A stretch of DNA of 64,000 bases from Maricaulis virginensis (GCF_027922185.1 NZ_BSFE01000009.1:62001-126000); one strand, 5' to 3'. Counted from the stretch's first letter, positions 17,536 to 26,872 are shown. Notes: generated by a model not told the origin, from the letters alone. A program made the numbers and translations.

Positions 17536-19485
17536 ATGTCCATGCCGACCCTGAAAACCGCCGCCTCCGCACTTGCCCTCATGGCATCCTGCATGGCCGT
17601 GCCGGCTTACGCACAATCCGGCGACGCGCCCGCCATCGTCCAGCCCGACGACTGGAGCCTCGTCCAGCGCGACGGCCTGTCCATTGTCACGGCGCCCGAG
17701 GGCAATCTCGACATTGCCGTCGTCGATGTCGGCCCGGCAGACGATGCCCTGGCCGCCGCGAACGCCGCCTGGCAGGTCTATGCACCGAACGCGCAACGCA
17801 CCGTCGAGCTCACCACGCCGGCGGCATCGGAAAATGGCTGGGACCAGCGCGTGAGCATCAGCTACGCCACCTCGCCGTCCGAACAGGCAACCGTCAATGC
17901 ACTGGCGCTGCGTCAGGGCGAGGCGTGGACGGTCGTCATCGTCAATGGCGCGCAGTCGACCGCGAATATCCGGTCGGCCGCGGTGTCCCTGGCACGCGAT
18001 TCCGTCCAGGCCGAGGGCTATGAGCCGGAAGACTTCTCGGACCGCACCGCCCACCGCCTGACGCCGGAGCGCATCGCCCTGCTTCGCGACTTCGTCGCGG
18101 AAGCTGCAGAGACGCTGGACGTGCCGGGTGTCGGCCTTGCCCTGATCGACCAGGGCGAGGTTGTGTTCGAGGGCGGCGTCGGCGTGCGCTCGCTCAACGA
18201 TCCGGCCCCGGTCGATGCCGACACGCGTTTCATGATCGCGTCGAACACGAAGGGCATGTCCACCCTCCTGCTCTCCATTCTGGTGGATCAGGGACAGCTC
18301 GACTGGGACCAGCAGGTTGTTGAGCTCTACCCCTCATTCCGGCTCGGTTCGGACAGCACGACGAACGGGACCCTTGTGCGTCACCTGCTGTGCGCCTGTA
18401 CCGGTCTTCCGCGCAAGGACTGGGGCTTCATCCTCGCCGATCAGGACACGCCTGCCTCGGATGTGTTCCGGCAATTGTCGGAAACGGCCCCGACCAGCGC
18501 TTTCGGTGAACTCTTCCAGTATAACAACAACATGGCCGCCGCGGCGGGCTATGTCGGCGGCGCGCTGGCCTATCCGGACATGGAAATCGGCGCAGCCTAT
18601 GACCGGGCCATGGACGAGCTGATCTTCCAGCCGCTGGACATGACCGACACGACATTCGACTTCGCTGCGGGCGAGACCGGCAATTGGGCACCGCCGCACG
18701 GGCTCGACGTCGATGGTAACCAGACCGTGATGTCGAACCACTTCAACCGCGGCGTCTACCCCTATCGTCCCGCCGGCGGCGCCTTCTCGACGGCATCGGA
18801 CATGGCGCACTACGTGCAGCTGGAGCTGTCCCGCGGCCTGACGCCGGATGGCGCGCGGCTGGTCAGCGAGGAAAACCTGCTGGCGCGGCGTGAGCGTGGC
18901 GTGCAGGTCGCCGAATCCGTCTGGTACGGTATGGGCCTGTTCGACGAGGAACACTGGGGCGTGCCGGTAGTAACCCATGGCGGCACGCTGCTCGGCTATC
19001 ACAGCAACTGGTATGCCCTGCCCGAGGCGGGTGTCGGGGCCGTCATCCTGACCAATGCGGATACCGGAGCTGTCATGCTGCGGCCCTTCCTGCGGCGGCT
19101 GGTCGAAGTGCTCTATGACGGGCACCCCGAGGCGATGAGCCAGGTGGAGGCCGCTGCGGCCCGCCTGGATGCACAGTCGCAAGTGCGCCGCCAGGGACTG
19201 GACATCCCGGGCGATCCGGCCGTGCTGGAAGGCCTGGCCGCCGCCTATGAGAGCCCGGGCATCGGCACCATCGCCATCTTCCAGAATGACGGCCAGACCT
19301 GGATCGAGGCCGGTTCAATCCGGGCGCCGCTGGCAACCCGCTCGAACCCCGACGGCACGGTGTCCATCGTCTCGGTTGGCCCCGGCGCCATCAGCCTGGA
19401 AGCCGAAGTCGGAACCCAGGATGGCCGCCGCACACTGACCCTGCGCGACAGCCAGCACGTCTACCAGTACACCGAAACCGACTGA
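17536..19485 (+). CDS. Serine hydrolase with an N-terminal accessory domain
   Basis: A 649-residue protein with signal peptide (about 1-27), an unassigned domain of about 150 residues, then a beta-lactamase-fold domain with S236-N-T-K239, a Y-N-N motif near residue 332 and T-H-G-G near residue 480, and a short beta-rich tail. The ATG at 17536 has AGGAG seven bases upstream and is preferred over the in-frame ATG at 17521, which overlaps the previous gene. It is the last gene of the dipeptidase operon. The extra N-terminal domain, rich in short beta segments, may bind substrate or cell wall; I do not recognise it. Confidence 0.85.
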   Translation: MSMPTLKTAASALALMASCMAVPAYAQSGDAPAIVQPDDWSLVQRDGLSIVTAPEGNLDIAVVDVGPADDALAAANAAWQVYAPNAQRTVELTTPAASENGWDQRVSISYATSPSEQATVNALALRQGEAWTVVIVNGAQSTANIRSAAVSLARDSVQAEGYEPEDFSDRTAHRLTPERIALLRDFVAEAAETLDVPGVGLALIDQGEVVFEGGVGVRSLNDPAPVDADTRFMIASNTKGMSTLLLSILVDQGQLDWDQQVVELYPSFRLGSDSTTNGTLVRHLLCACTGLPRKDWGFILADQDTPASDVFRQLSETAPTSAFGELFQYNNNMAAAAGYVGGALAYPDMEIGAAYDRAMDELIFQPLDMTDTTFDFAAGETGNWAPPHGLDVDGNQTVMSNHFNRGVYPYRPAGGAFSTASDMAHYVQLELSRGLTPDGARLVSEENLLARRERGVQVAESVWYGMGLFDEEHWGVPVVTHGGTLLGYHSNWYALPEAGVGAVILTNADTGAVMLRPFLRRLVEVLYDGHPEAMSQVEAAAARLDAQSQVRRQGLDIPGDPAVLEGLAAAYESPGIGTIAIFQNDGQTWIEAGSIRAPLATRSNPDGTVSIVSVGPGAISLEAEVGTQDGRRTLTLRDSQHVYQYTETD

Positions 19486-19525
19486 GGCCGGCCGTCTTCG
19501 CCACCAGTCAGCCAGGCGTCGCCCT

Positions 19526-20221
19526 TCACCGCCTTTCGCCGCCCTGCGCCGCGATTGCGTGGAAGCCGGCGGCCATGAACTCGGCCATTCGCTGTTTGGC
19601 TGCCAGGAGATCGTCCGAGCGGCACACGCCGCCGGACAGCGCGTCGATCCGGCCCGTGCGGGCCAGGGTCAGCATGAAGGCGCCGGTGACGAAGTGATAG
19701 CCCCAGAACAGGTCGGTCTCGCTGCAGCCGGGCAGCGCGCGCTTGAGCAGATCGACGAGCCGGCGCACCACGGGGTCGAAGTGCTTTTCCATGATATCGG
19801 CACCCCAGTCGGGCGTATTGGCCACCTGTGCGCCCAAGGCGAGCGCATGCTTCCATTCCTCCTGGTGTTCGAGATAGAGCTCGAAGTCGGAGTCGAGGAA
19901 AGCATGCAACGCCCCTTCCACGGTGGGGGTGCCGCCACAGGCCTTTTCATAGGCTACCAGCGCTTCGGCGCGCCGTTTGCTGGACACCGGAGCCCGCCGG
20001 GCGAACACGGCATCGACCAAGGCGTTCTTGTCGTCAAAATAGTAGTGAACGAGCGTGTGATGGACCCCGGCATGAGCGGCGATGTCCTTGAGCGAGACGC
20101 CATGAAAGCCACGCTCGGCGAACAGCTGTTCCGCGGAATCGAGGATCTGCCGGATGGAATCGGCACGCCGTTCGGCCCGGCTACGGCGGGGAGTTCTCTC
20201 AGCCCGGCTTGTTGTTGCCAC
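19526..20221 (-). CDS. TetR-family regulator, paralogue 1 of 3
   Basis: A 231-residue TetR protein if translation begins at GTG 20221. The frame is open further upstream, but the extra residues look non-coding and the paralogue at 23017 is the same length. The helix-turn-helix is S-L-K-D-I-A-A-H-A-G-V-H-H-T-L-V-H-Y-Y-F. The ligand domain shares long blocks with the proteins at 23017 and 31858, for example P-T-V-E-G-A-L-H-A-F-L-D, F-W-G-Y-H-F-V and L-A-R-T-G-R-I-D, so all three descend from one regulator and may recognise related operators. It converges on the serine hydrolase operon and follows TonB receptor 2 on the same strand. Confidence 0.85.
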   Translation of the reverse strand: MATTSRAERTPRRSRAERRADSIRQILDSAEQLFAERGFHGVSLKDIAAHAGVHHTLVHYYFDDKNALVDAVFARRAPVSSKRRAEALVAYEKACGGTPTVEGALHAFLDSDFELYLEHQEEWKHALALGAQVANTPDWGADIMEKHFDPVVRRLVDLLKRALPGCSETDLFWGYHFVTGAFMLTLARTGRIDALSGGVCRSDDLLAAKQRMAEFMAAGFHAIAAQGGERR

Positions 20222-20368
20222 TTCGGTTTCCCAGTCTTCTTCCAAACCGGCGGGGATGAGACGTGCATTCCGCGCGCGCCCCGTCGGGCAGGATATAGGG
20301 TCAGGGCACCGCGAACCAAGCCGCCCGGTCAGCCCTTCCGCGCCTTGGCACCGCTGCAAGGGGCTGCA

Positions 20369-20406
20369 CGTACCGGTTCCATCGCGGCCACGATGGAACC
20401 GGTACG
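20369..20406 (-). terminator. 16-bp perfect hairpin after TonB receptor 2
   Basis: Left arm 20369-20384 (CGTACCGGTTCCATCG), six-base loop, and a perfectly complementary right arm 20391-20406, about 40 bases beyond the receptor stop codon. No T-run follows on the minus strand. It probably ends or stabilises the receptor mRNA. The rest of 20222-20446 shows nothing else I can identify. Confidence 0.6.
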
Positions 20407-20446
20407 CAAACGCTGGCCGTGGAAGGAACCGCCAGCGTTCCCCAAG

Positions 20447-22726
20447 CTAGTGCCGGTAATTCAACCGGACCCCGATCGTCCGCGGACGCAGCGTGCTGAA
20501 GCGTGCGTCGGCAAAGGCTTCGGGGTGGGAGTAGATCAGGGAGTCGTTGTCGAACGCGTTCTCGACATAGACCGTTGCCGTGAAGTTCTCACCGAAGTGA
20601 GCCCCCAGAGACGCGTTGACGGTCTGGTAGTCTTCCGTCGGAGCATAGGTCGGCGACTGGACGCCCGGCTGACCCGGTACGTTCGGGAACTGGTTCACGA
20701 AGCCGTCGACATGCCGCGCATTGACATTGGCAAAGGCCAGCGTGTCCGCCCCGATGCTCCATGCGTAGTTCACATAGATGGACCCCTGGAATTCCGGGAA
20801 AGCCATGGGAGCCCCCAGAACCGCGCCGGAAATCGCGGCCTGCGTGGCCGTCAGCTCGTCGACCTCGGCGCTGTTGAACGAGCCGTTGATGCCGATATTC
20901 AGCCCGTCAGTGGGCATGGCATTGACCTCGAACTCGATGCCCTGACTGGTCGCGCCGCCGATATTGGTCGCGAACTGTACCTGGTCGGAGACGCGATTGG
21001 CCTGGACCTGGATGTTGCTCCAGTCGATCAGGTAGGCCGCGATATTGGCCGAGAGGCGATTGTTGAACCAGTTGCCCTTGAGGCCGACCTCGAAGTTCTC
21101 GAGATCGTCCGAAACCGCACCATACGGGATGACGATGTCATTGGGATCGACCGTGCTCGGCAGGCCGCCGCGTGCATTCACCACCGGCGTCCGGAAGCCC
21201 GTTGCATAGGTTGCGTAGAGCGTGATGTTTTCCACCGGCTTGTAGGACGCGCTGAACTTGAAGGACGGACCTTCCTCGACCCCCTCATCGCCCACGGCGG
21301 CAACGTTCGGCGTCACGGTGAGCGGACCGGGAATGCCATAAATCGCGTTGACCAGGTAGTTACTGGTGTAACCGCCCTCCTCGGCAAACCCCTGCACATC
21401 CAGCGATCCGTAGCGCAATCCGCCGGTGAGCCAGAAATTGTCGCTGAAGCGGTAGGTCAGCTCCCCGAAGGCAGCCAGCTCGTTCGACACGAAGTGGCTG
21501 GAACTGCGCGAGTAGTACTCGTCAGGCAGACCGGTCATGCCGCGAGCCGCGAGGAAAGCCTCGTCGGAGCGGTAGTTATAGTCCACATCGCGGCGCTTGT
21601 AGTAATAGAAGGCACCGACGACCCAGTCCCAACGACCGTCTGTCTGTGACACGAGCCGCATTTCCTGGACGAAGGCCTCGTCATAAGCGAGCGCGTCGAG
21701 TGCGAACGGGATAGCACCGCCGAACGTCGCATCCAGATCGATGATGAAGGATTGGTCATAGTTCGAGAAGGTCGTCGAACTGGTGAAGTTGGCGAAGCCG
21801 AAGTCGTGATCCAGCGTGACATTGTAGGAGTCGAGATAGCCGGCGAAGATATCGGGACGGCGCGTGCGGCGCTGATCCCGGTCCGTACCGAGGTTCGGGT
21901 TGATCAGCTGGGAATCTTCCGGCTCGCTGGTCTCATGCAGGTACATGAAGCGAACCGACGTGTCCGGGGTCGGCTCCCATTGAAGGATCGCGCGGCCGCC
22001 ATAGGACTCCAGCGTGTTTGCATTGTCCTCGCCCGTGCCGATGTTTTCGACCCAGCCTTCCTCGTTGCGGTAGAAGCCGACGACCCGCAGCGCGAGCCGG
22101 TCTTCGACCAGCGGGATGTTGACCATGCCATTATAGCGCTGGCGGAAGGAATCGCCCTCGGTCAGGCCGAAATCGACCAGAAGTTCGGCGTCGAACTCGT
22201 CGAGATCGGGACTGCGGGTGAGGATGCGCACGGCGCCGGCAAGCGACCCGGATCCGAAAAGGGTACCCTGCGGGCCGCGCAGGAATTCGACGCGCTCCAC
22301 GTCGAAGAGCGTTGAGTCGAGCTGGGTCGAATTGCCGTTGGCCGAGATCGGAAGCTCGTCGATATAGACGGCCACCGTGTTCTGCAGGTTGGCGCCATAG
22401 CCATTGGTGGCCACGCCGCGTACCGAGAACGTATTGAAATTGGCGGTCGGCTTGTTGAGCACCGCGCCGGGCGTTTCCAGAGCCAGGCCCTCATAGCCGA
22501 CGATCCCCTTCGTCGTCAGCTCTTCCTGTGAGAATGCGGTCACGCTGAGCGGAATGTCCTGGACGTTCATTTCGCGGCGGGTCGCCGTCACGACGATGAC
22601 GTCGTCCCGATCGGATCTTTGCTGGTTTTCTTCTGCTGCCGTTTCGCCACCCGTCTGGGCAAGGGCCGGACATGGCAAGGCAATAAGAGCGACCGCGGAA
22701 ACGGACGCACAGAGTACGTATTTCAT
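20447..22726 (-). CDS. TonB-dependent outer-membrane receptor 2
   Basis: A 759-residue receptor with a signal peptide ending A-L-A-Q-T, the TonB-box-like D-D-V-I-V-V-T-A, a plug with R-G-P-Q-G-T-L-F-G, and a barrel ending R-L-N-Y-R-H. The start at 22726 has GGGAGG eight bases upstream; an earlier in-frame ATG (22759) would extend it by 11 residues without a signal-peptide character. A family-A operator (22794-22816) lies 68 bases before the start. Its place between TetR genes and next to the esterase/MFS genes suggests import of an ester-containing compound, but the ligand is unknown. Confidence 0.93.
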   Translation of the reverse strand: MKYVLCASVSAVALIALPCPALAQTGGETAAEENQQRSDRDDVIVVTATRREMNVQDIPLSVTAFSQEELTTKGIVGYEGLALETPGAVLNKPTANFNTFSVRGVATNGYGANLQNTVAVYIDELPISANGNSTQLDSTLFDVERVEFLRGPQGTLFGSGSLAGAVRILTRSPDLDEFDAELLVDFGLTEGDSFRQRYNGMVNIPLVEDRLALRVVGFYRNEEGWVENIGTGEDNANTLESYGGRAILQWEPTPDTSVRFMYLHETSEPEDSQLINPNLGTDRDQRRTRRPDIFAGYLDSYNVTLDHDFGFANFTSSTTFSNYDQSFIIDLDATFGGAIPFALDALAYDEAFVQEMRLVSQTDGRWDWVVGAFYYYKRRDVDYNYRSDEAFLAARGMTGLPDEYYSRSSSHFVSNELAAFGELTYRFSDNFWLTGGLRYGSLDVQGFAEEGGYTSNYLVNAIYGIPGPLTVTPNVAAVGDEGVEEGPSFKFSASYKPVENITLYATYATGFRTPVVNARGGLPSTVDPNDIVIPYGAVSDDLENFEVGLKGNWFNNRLSANIAAYLIDWSNIQVQANRVSDQVQFATNIGGATSQGIEFEVNAMPTDGLNIGINGSFNSAEVDELTATQAAISGAVLGAPMAFPEFQGSIYVNYAWSIGADTLAFANVNARHVDGFVNQFPNVPGQPGVQSPTYAPTEDYQTVNASLGAHFGENFTATVYVENAFDNDSLIYSHPEAFADARFSTLRPRTIGVRLNYRH

Positions 22727-22793
22727 CACTACTTCCTCCCCTGGTCGGTCTTTTGCCAACCTCGTTGATCACAGCATCACGCTATCGACAAAT

Positions 22794-22816
22794 ATATTCA
22801 CTGACAAGTGTGTGAA
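22794..22816. promoter_or_regulatory. Family-A operator, site 1
   Basis: ATTC (22796-22799), 13 bases, then TGAA (22813-22816), with the conserved C at the second spacer base. It shares the layout WATTC-N13-TGAA and several inner positions with sites at 23763, 28564 and 34400. It lies before TonB receptor 2 and, on the other side, about 200 bases before the TetR gene at 23017. The 290-base gap (22727-23016) holds no other feature I can support. Confidence 0.55.
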
Positions 22817-23016
22817 GATCTTTTGAGGTGAAATTTTCGCGCGAGCCGCCGACCGGCGCACGCGTGCTGCTACATCAATGTCTTAGAGGACGGGATGAAA
22901 GCGGGGCCGGGAGCGCCCACATTGCGGCAAACCTATTGTAAGGCGACCGTCCGGGCGTTTATGACAGGCATACACGCCTTGCAGCAGGCGGACGGAATGA
23001 TTCGAAAGGACAGCCT

Positions 23017-23712
23017 TTGGCAGCGGAACGCAAAGCCCCGCGGAAGCGTCAGACAAAGGCCGAAAAGCGCGCTGAGACGACGGAACAGATTCTCGACGTT
23101 GCCGAGTTTCTGTTCTCCCGCAACGGATTGCACGGCGTCACGCTGAAGGATGTCGCACGCGATGTCGGCGTCCATCACACGCTGCTGAACTATTATTTCA
23201 AGGACAAGCAGACGCTTTTCGACGCCGTCTTCGCGCGTCGGGCCGCCGTCACCTGCGAGCGCCGGATGAAGGCGCTGGAGGCTTACGAGGCGGAAGCCGG
23301 TGACAACCCGACCGTCGAGGGCGCCCTGCATGCCTTTCTGGACACCGACCTCGATCTCTACATCGAGGGCGGCCCGGGCTGGCGCAATTATGGCGCCTTG
23401 AGCGCCCAGGTCGCCAACACGCCCGAATGGGGCGCCGAGCTGATGGATCAGCATTTCGACCCGGTCGTGCTGCGACTGATCGGTCTGCTCAAGAAAGCCC
23501 TGCCGCACGCGTCCGAAGAGAACATCTTCTGGGGCTATCACTTCGTCAGCGGCGCGCTGATGCTGACCCTGGCGCGCACCGGACGGATCGACAAGCTGTC
23601 CGGCGGGCTGTGCAAGTCGGACGACTACGCCGCAGTCAAATCCCGCATGGCCCAGTTCATGGCCGCAGGCTTCCACAAGATCTGCGGTCCCGCCCCCGAC
23701 ACCGCGGACTGA
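23017..23712 (+). CDS. TetR-family regulator, paralogue 2 of 3
   Basis: A 231-residue TetR protein starting at TTG 23017, with AAAGGA six bases upstream; no better ATG is available without losing the basic N-terminal arm. The DNA-binding helices read L-K-D-V-A-R-D-V-G-V-H-H-T-L-L-N-Y-Y-F. The ligand domain is clearly homologous to the proteins at 19526 and 31858. It lies between two family-A sites (22794 and 23763), so control of TonB receptor 2 and of the transporter operon at 23886 is plausible. The ligand is not predictable. Confidence 0.85.
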   Translation: MAAERKAPRKRQTKAEKRAETTEQILDVAEFLFSRNGLHGVTLKDVARDVGVHHTLLNYYFKDKQTLFDAVFARRAAVTCERRMKALEAYEAEAGDNPTVEGALHAFLDTDLDLYIEGGPGWRNYGALSAQVANTPEWGAELMDQHFDPVVLRLIGLLKKALPHASEENIFWGYHFVSGALMLTLARTGRIDKLSGGLCKSDDYAAVKSRMAQFMAAGFHKICGPAPDTAD

Positions 23713-23762
23713 CGCAGCCGGCCGGATCGCCGTCTTTCCGCTTGATCTCGCCGGGATCATAT

Positions 23763-23785
23763 TTCACTATCACGCGAGCGAATAA
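23763..23785. promoter_or_regulatory. Family-A operator, site 2
   Basis: On the plus strand TTCA (23763-23766), 13 bases, GAATAA (23780-23785), which is the reverse of the TTATTC-N13-TGAA layout. It shares the core GAGCGAATAA with the site at 34400-34422. It lies 101 bases before the MHS transporter start. The rest of the 172-base gap is unremarkable. Confidence 0.6.
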
Positions 23786-23885
23786 CTTTGTTTGCGCTGT
23801 CTCCATGCGAGCGCAGCACAGACCCGCGGCGTGAAACCGGCACCAGACCGGCCCCGTGGCGGTGACATCAAGGGGAGGGCGGCCG

Positions 23886-25553
23886 ATGGCCGACACAGCG
23901 AGCGCAGCGGCCGCTGCGAGCGATCTGAGACGCCGTGACATCAAGGTCATTGCCGCTTCGTCACTCGGCACAATGTTCGAGTGGTTCGACTTCTATCTCT
24001 ACGGGCTGCTCGCCAGCTATATCTCCGCCCAGTTCTTTTCGGGCGTAAACGAGACGACCGGCTTCATCCTGGCGCTTGCCGCCTTCGCCGCGGGCTTTGC
24101 CATCCGGCCGCTGGGCTCGATCGTGTTCGGCCGCATCGGCGACCTGGTCGGGCGCAAATATACCTTCCTGGTAACGATGGGTCTGATGGGCCTGTCGACC
24201 TTCGCTGTCGGCTTCCTGCCGAACTACGCCACGATCGGCATCGCCGCGCCGGTCATCCTGGTGGGACTGCGCCTCGTTCAGGGGCTCGCCGTCGGCGGCG
24301 AGTACGGCGGTGCGGCCACCTATGTTGCCGAACACGCGCCGGACGGGCGTCGTGGTTTCTTCACGAGCTTCATCCAGACGACCGCCACGATCGGCCTCTT
24401 TGCCGCCCTGTTAATGGTCATCGGACTGCGCGGCCTGATGGGCGAGGACGCTTTTGCGGACTGGGGCTGGCGGATACCCTTCCTGCTGTCGATCTTCCTG
24501 CTGGCGATTTCCCTGTGGATCCGCTTCCAGCTGTCGGAAAGCCCCACCTTCCAGAAGATGAAGGAAGAGGGCGCAACCTCGAAGGCGCCGCTGGCAGAAG
24601 CCTTCGGGCGCTGGTCGAACCTCAAATACGTGCTCATCGCGCTTTTCGGCGGCGTCGCCGGCCAGGCCGTGATCGGCTATACGGGCCAGTTCTACACGCT
24701 CTTCTATCTGGAGCGGATCGCGGATGTGGACCCGGCGACCTCGAACGTGCTGCTGGTCATCTCACTGATCATCGCGACGCCGACTTTTGTCTTCTTCGGG
24801 TGGCTGAGCGACAAGATCGGCCGCAAGAAGATCATCATGACGGCGTGCATCCTGGCCGCGCTCACCCTGTTTCCGCTGTTCAAGGCCCTCACGCACGCCG
24901 CCAATCCGGAACTCGCCCGCGCGGTCCGTGAGGCGCCTGTCACTGTCGTCGCAGTGCCCGATGAATGCTCCGTCCAGTTCGACCCGATCGGCCGGAACAC
25001 CTATGATTCCTCGAGCTGCGACATCGCGAAGGCCTATCTGGCGCGAAACGGCATCAACTACACCAATCTCGACGCCGAACCCGGTTCGATCGCGGAAATC
25101 CATGTCGGCGGCACAGTTATCGTCGCGCCCGATCCGTCTCGGCAGGACGCCGACAGCCTCGCCACGGCAATCGATGCCTTCCGTACCCAAGTCGGCGCGG
25201 AGCTGATCGCGGCGGGGTATCCCAGCGAAGCGGATCCGGCGCAGATCAACCGGCCGCTCGTCATCGCGATCATCGTCGCGATCATGCTGATGGTCACCGC
25301 CGCTTATGCACCGCTCGCGGCGATGCTCGTGGAGCTGTTTCCGGCGCGGGTGCGCTACACGTCGATGTCCCTGCCCTACCATATCGGCAATGGATGGTTC
25401 GGCGGCTTTCTCCCCACCACAGCCTTCGCCATGGTTGCGGCAACGGGAAACATCCATTTCGGCCTCTGGTATCCCGTGGTGATCGCCGGGATGACCGCCA
25501 TTGTCGGCATTCTTTTCCTGCCGGAGACCTTCCGGAGAAATATCGATGCGTAG
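23886..25553 (+). CDS. MHS-type MFS transporter with a large inserted loop
   Basis: A 555-residue major facilitator of the metabolite:H+ symporter group. The first helix carries F-E-W-F-D-F-Y-L-Y-G, and the helix 2-3 loop has G-R-I-G-D-L-V-G-R-K, both typical. Between about residues 345 and 450 is an insertion of roughly 100 mostly hydrophilic residues with two cysteines about 18 apart, unlike the short loops of standard members; it probably forms a small external domain. The ATG at 23886 has GGGAGG seven bases upstream. It overlaps the next gene by eight bases and heads an operon with the M28-like protein and carboxylesterase 1. It probably carries an organic acid or a zwitterion. Confidence 0.87.
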   Translation: MADTASAAAAASDLRRRDIKVIAASSLGTMFEWFDFYLYGLLASYISAQFFSGVNETTGFILALAAFAAGFAIRPLGSIVFGRIGDLVGRKYTFLVTMGLMGLSTFAVGFLPNYATIGIAAPVILVGLRLVQGLAVGGEYGGAATYVAEHAPDGRRGFFTSFIQTTATIGLFAALLMVIGLRGLMGEDAFADWGWRIPFLLSIFLLAISLWIRFQLSESPTFQKMKEEGATSKAPLAEAFGRWSNLKYVLIALFGGVAGQAVIGYTGQFYTLFYLERIADVDPATSNVLLVISLIIATPTFVFFGWLSDKIGRKKIIMTACILAALTLFPLFKALTHAANPELARAVREAPVTVVAVPDECSVQFDPIGRNTYDSSSCDIAKAYLARNGINYTNLDAEPGSIAEIHVGGTVIVAPDPSRQDADSLATAIDAFRTQVGAELIAAGYPSEADPAQINRPLVIAIIVAIMLMVTAAYAPLAAMLVELFPARVRYTSMSLPYHIGNGWFGGFLPTTAFAMVAATGNIHFGLWYPVVIAGMTAIVGILFLPETFRRNIDA

Positions 25554-26868
25554 GCAGGACAGGAACAGTCTTTCGGCGACCCGGCGCGGCTTCCTGGCTG
25601 CGTCGGCCGCCACCCCTTTCATCGCCTCGGCTCCAGCTGCACCCGCCGGCACTCCCGGCGATGCCCATGACAGCATCGCCCGGGACCTGCAGCGCTATAT
25701 CGGGTTCGGCAACAAGCAGTCCGGCGGTCTAGGCGACGAGGCGTGCGGCGCATGGCTGGAGGCAGAGCTGGAAGCAATCGGCTTCCAGACGCAAAGACAG
25801 TCCTTCTCCGCCCCCTGGTTCACACCGGAAACATCCGAAATCATCATCGGCGATGCACGCGCACACCTGTGGCCGCAGCCCATTGTGCAGACGACACCGC
25901 CGGACGGCCTGACCGCGCCGGCCGTCCGCGTTGACGGCAACGGGCGTTCAGACCGGCCGCTCGCCGGCGCGATAGCCCTGGTCGATCTGGCCCATGCGCG
26001 CTGGTCGTCCATGTTCTGGCCGGGCGTGGCCGGACCGGTCCGGGCGGCATTCGATCAGGGCGCGCTTGCCTGTGTCATCATCACGAACGGACCGAGCGGC
26101 AAGATCATCGCCCTGAATACGGACGGTCGCGCACCGCTCTACGACAGGCCGATCGCCTTGATGGCACCGGACGATGCCGCCCCCTTTCTTGCGGCGGCCC
26201 AGGCATCGCAACCGGTCAGTCTGACAATAACCGGACAGGGCGGACGCCGTCCGGCCTTCAATCTCGTCGGCGCACTCGACCGGGGCCGCGGCCGGTGGCT
26301 GGTCGTCTCCACCCCGCGGTCGGGCTGGTTCACCTGCGCCGGTGAACGCGGCGGCGGCATCGCGGCCTGGCTGCACATGGCGCGCTGGGCGAGCCGGCAC
26401 GCGCCGGACTTTGACCTGTCCTTCGTCTGCAACAGCGGCCATGAATACCAGTATCTCGGCGCGGAAGAGCTGCTCCACAACGTGGCCCCACCGCCCGGTG
26501 AAACCGCGTTCTGGCTGCATCTCGGCGCCAATCTCGCAGCCCGGGACTGGCATTCCGGTGTCGGTGCGCGCCGCCCCCTGCCCGGCACGGACTCCCAACG
26601 CTATCTCGTCGTGAGCCCGCATCTCGTTCCGGCGGCCGCCGACGAATTCGCCGGGCTTTCCGGCCTGGAGGCCCCGTATTCCAGCGAGGAATTGTCTGCC
26701 GGCGAACTCACCAATGTGATCGAGGCCGGCTATGCGCCGGTTGCCGGCATTTTCGGCGTCCACCAATTCCATCATGTGGCGGACGATGACGCGCGTTGTG
26801 TTTCCGCCGCGGCGGTGAGCGAAACCACGCTCGCCTTTCGGCGCCTGCTTCAGCGCGCCTTGAGTTAG
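25546..26868 (+). CDS. Tat-exported M28-like aminopeptidase-fold protein lacking the usual zinc ligands
   Basis: A 440-residue protein with a Tat signal A-T-R-R-G-F-L-A-A-S (11-20). The layout is that of an M28 peptidase, with an N-terminal part and a catalytic-like part starting near residue 235. Where M28 enzymes have H-x-D, G-A-x-D-x-G-S-G and E-E, this protein has S-T-P-R-S-G (255-260), C-A-G-E-R-G-G-G and G-H-E. Most zinc ligands are therefore replaced, and a non-peptidase or pseudoenzyme role is possible. The ATG at 25546 follows GGAG by eight bases and overlaps the MFS stop. Being between a transporter and an esterase suggests a role in handling the same substrate. Family assignment is moderate. 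Confidence 0.6.
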   Translation: MRRQDRNSLSATRRGFLAASAATPFIASAPAAPAGTPGDAHDSIARDLQRYIGFGNKQSGGLGDEACGAWLEAELEAIGFQTQRQSFSAPWFTPETSEIIIGDARAHLWPQPIVQTTPPDGLTAPAVRVDGNGRSDRPLAGAIALVDLAHARWSSMFWPGVAGPVRAAFDQGALACVIITNGPSGKIIALNTDGRAPLYDRPIALMAPDDAAPFLAAAQASQPVSLTITGQGGRRPAFNLVGALDRGRGRWLVVSTPRSGWFTCAGERGGGIAAWLHMARWASRHAPDFDLSFVCNSGHEYQYLGAEELLHNVAPPPGETAFWLHLGANLAARDWHSGVGARRPLPGTDSQRYLVVSPHLVPAAADEFAGLSGLEAPYSSEELSAGELTNVIEAGYAPVAGIFGVHQFHHVADDDARCVSAAAVSETTLAFRRLLQRALS

Positions 26869-26872
26869 TCTG

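Noticed and set aside
1680..19485. Beta-lactamase antibiotic resistance genes
   Set aside because: The serine hydrolases have S-x-x-K and Y-x-N but are longer, carry extra domains and lie in catabolic operons. The fold includes peptidases and esterases, so resistance is not supported.
20222..20359. Extended N-terminus for the TetR gene at 19526
   Set aside because: The extra 46 residues are unlike any TetR arm, and the GTG at 20221 gives exactly the length of the paralogue at 23017.
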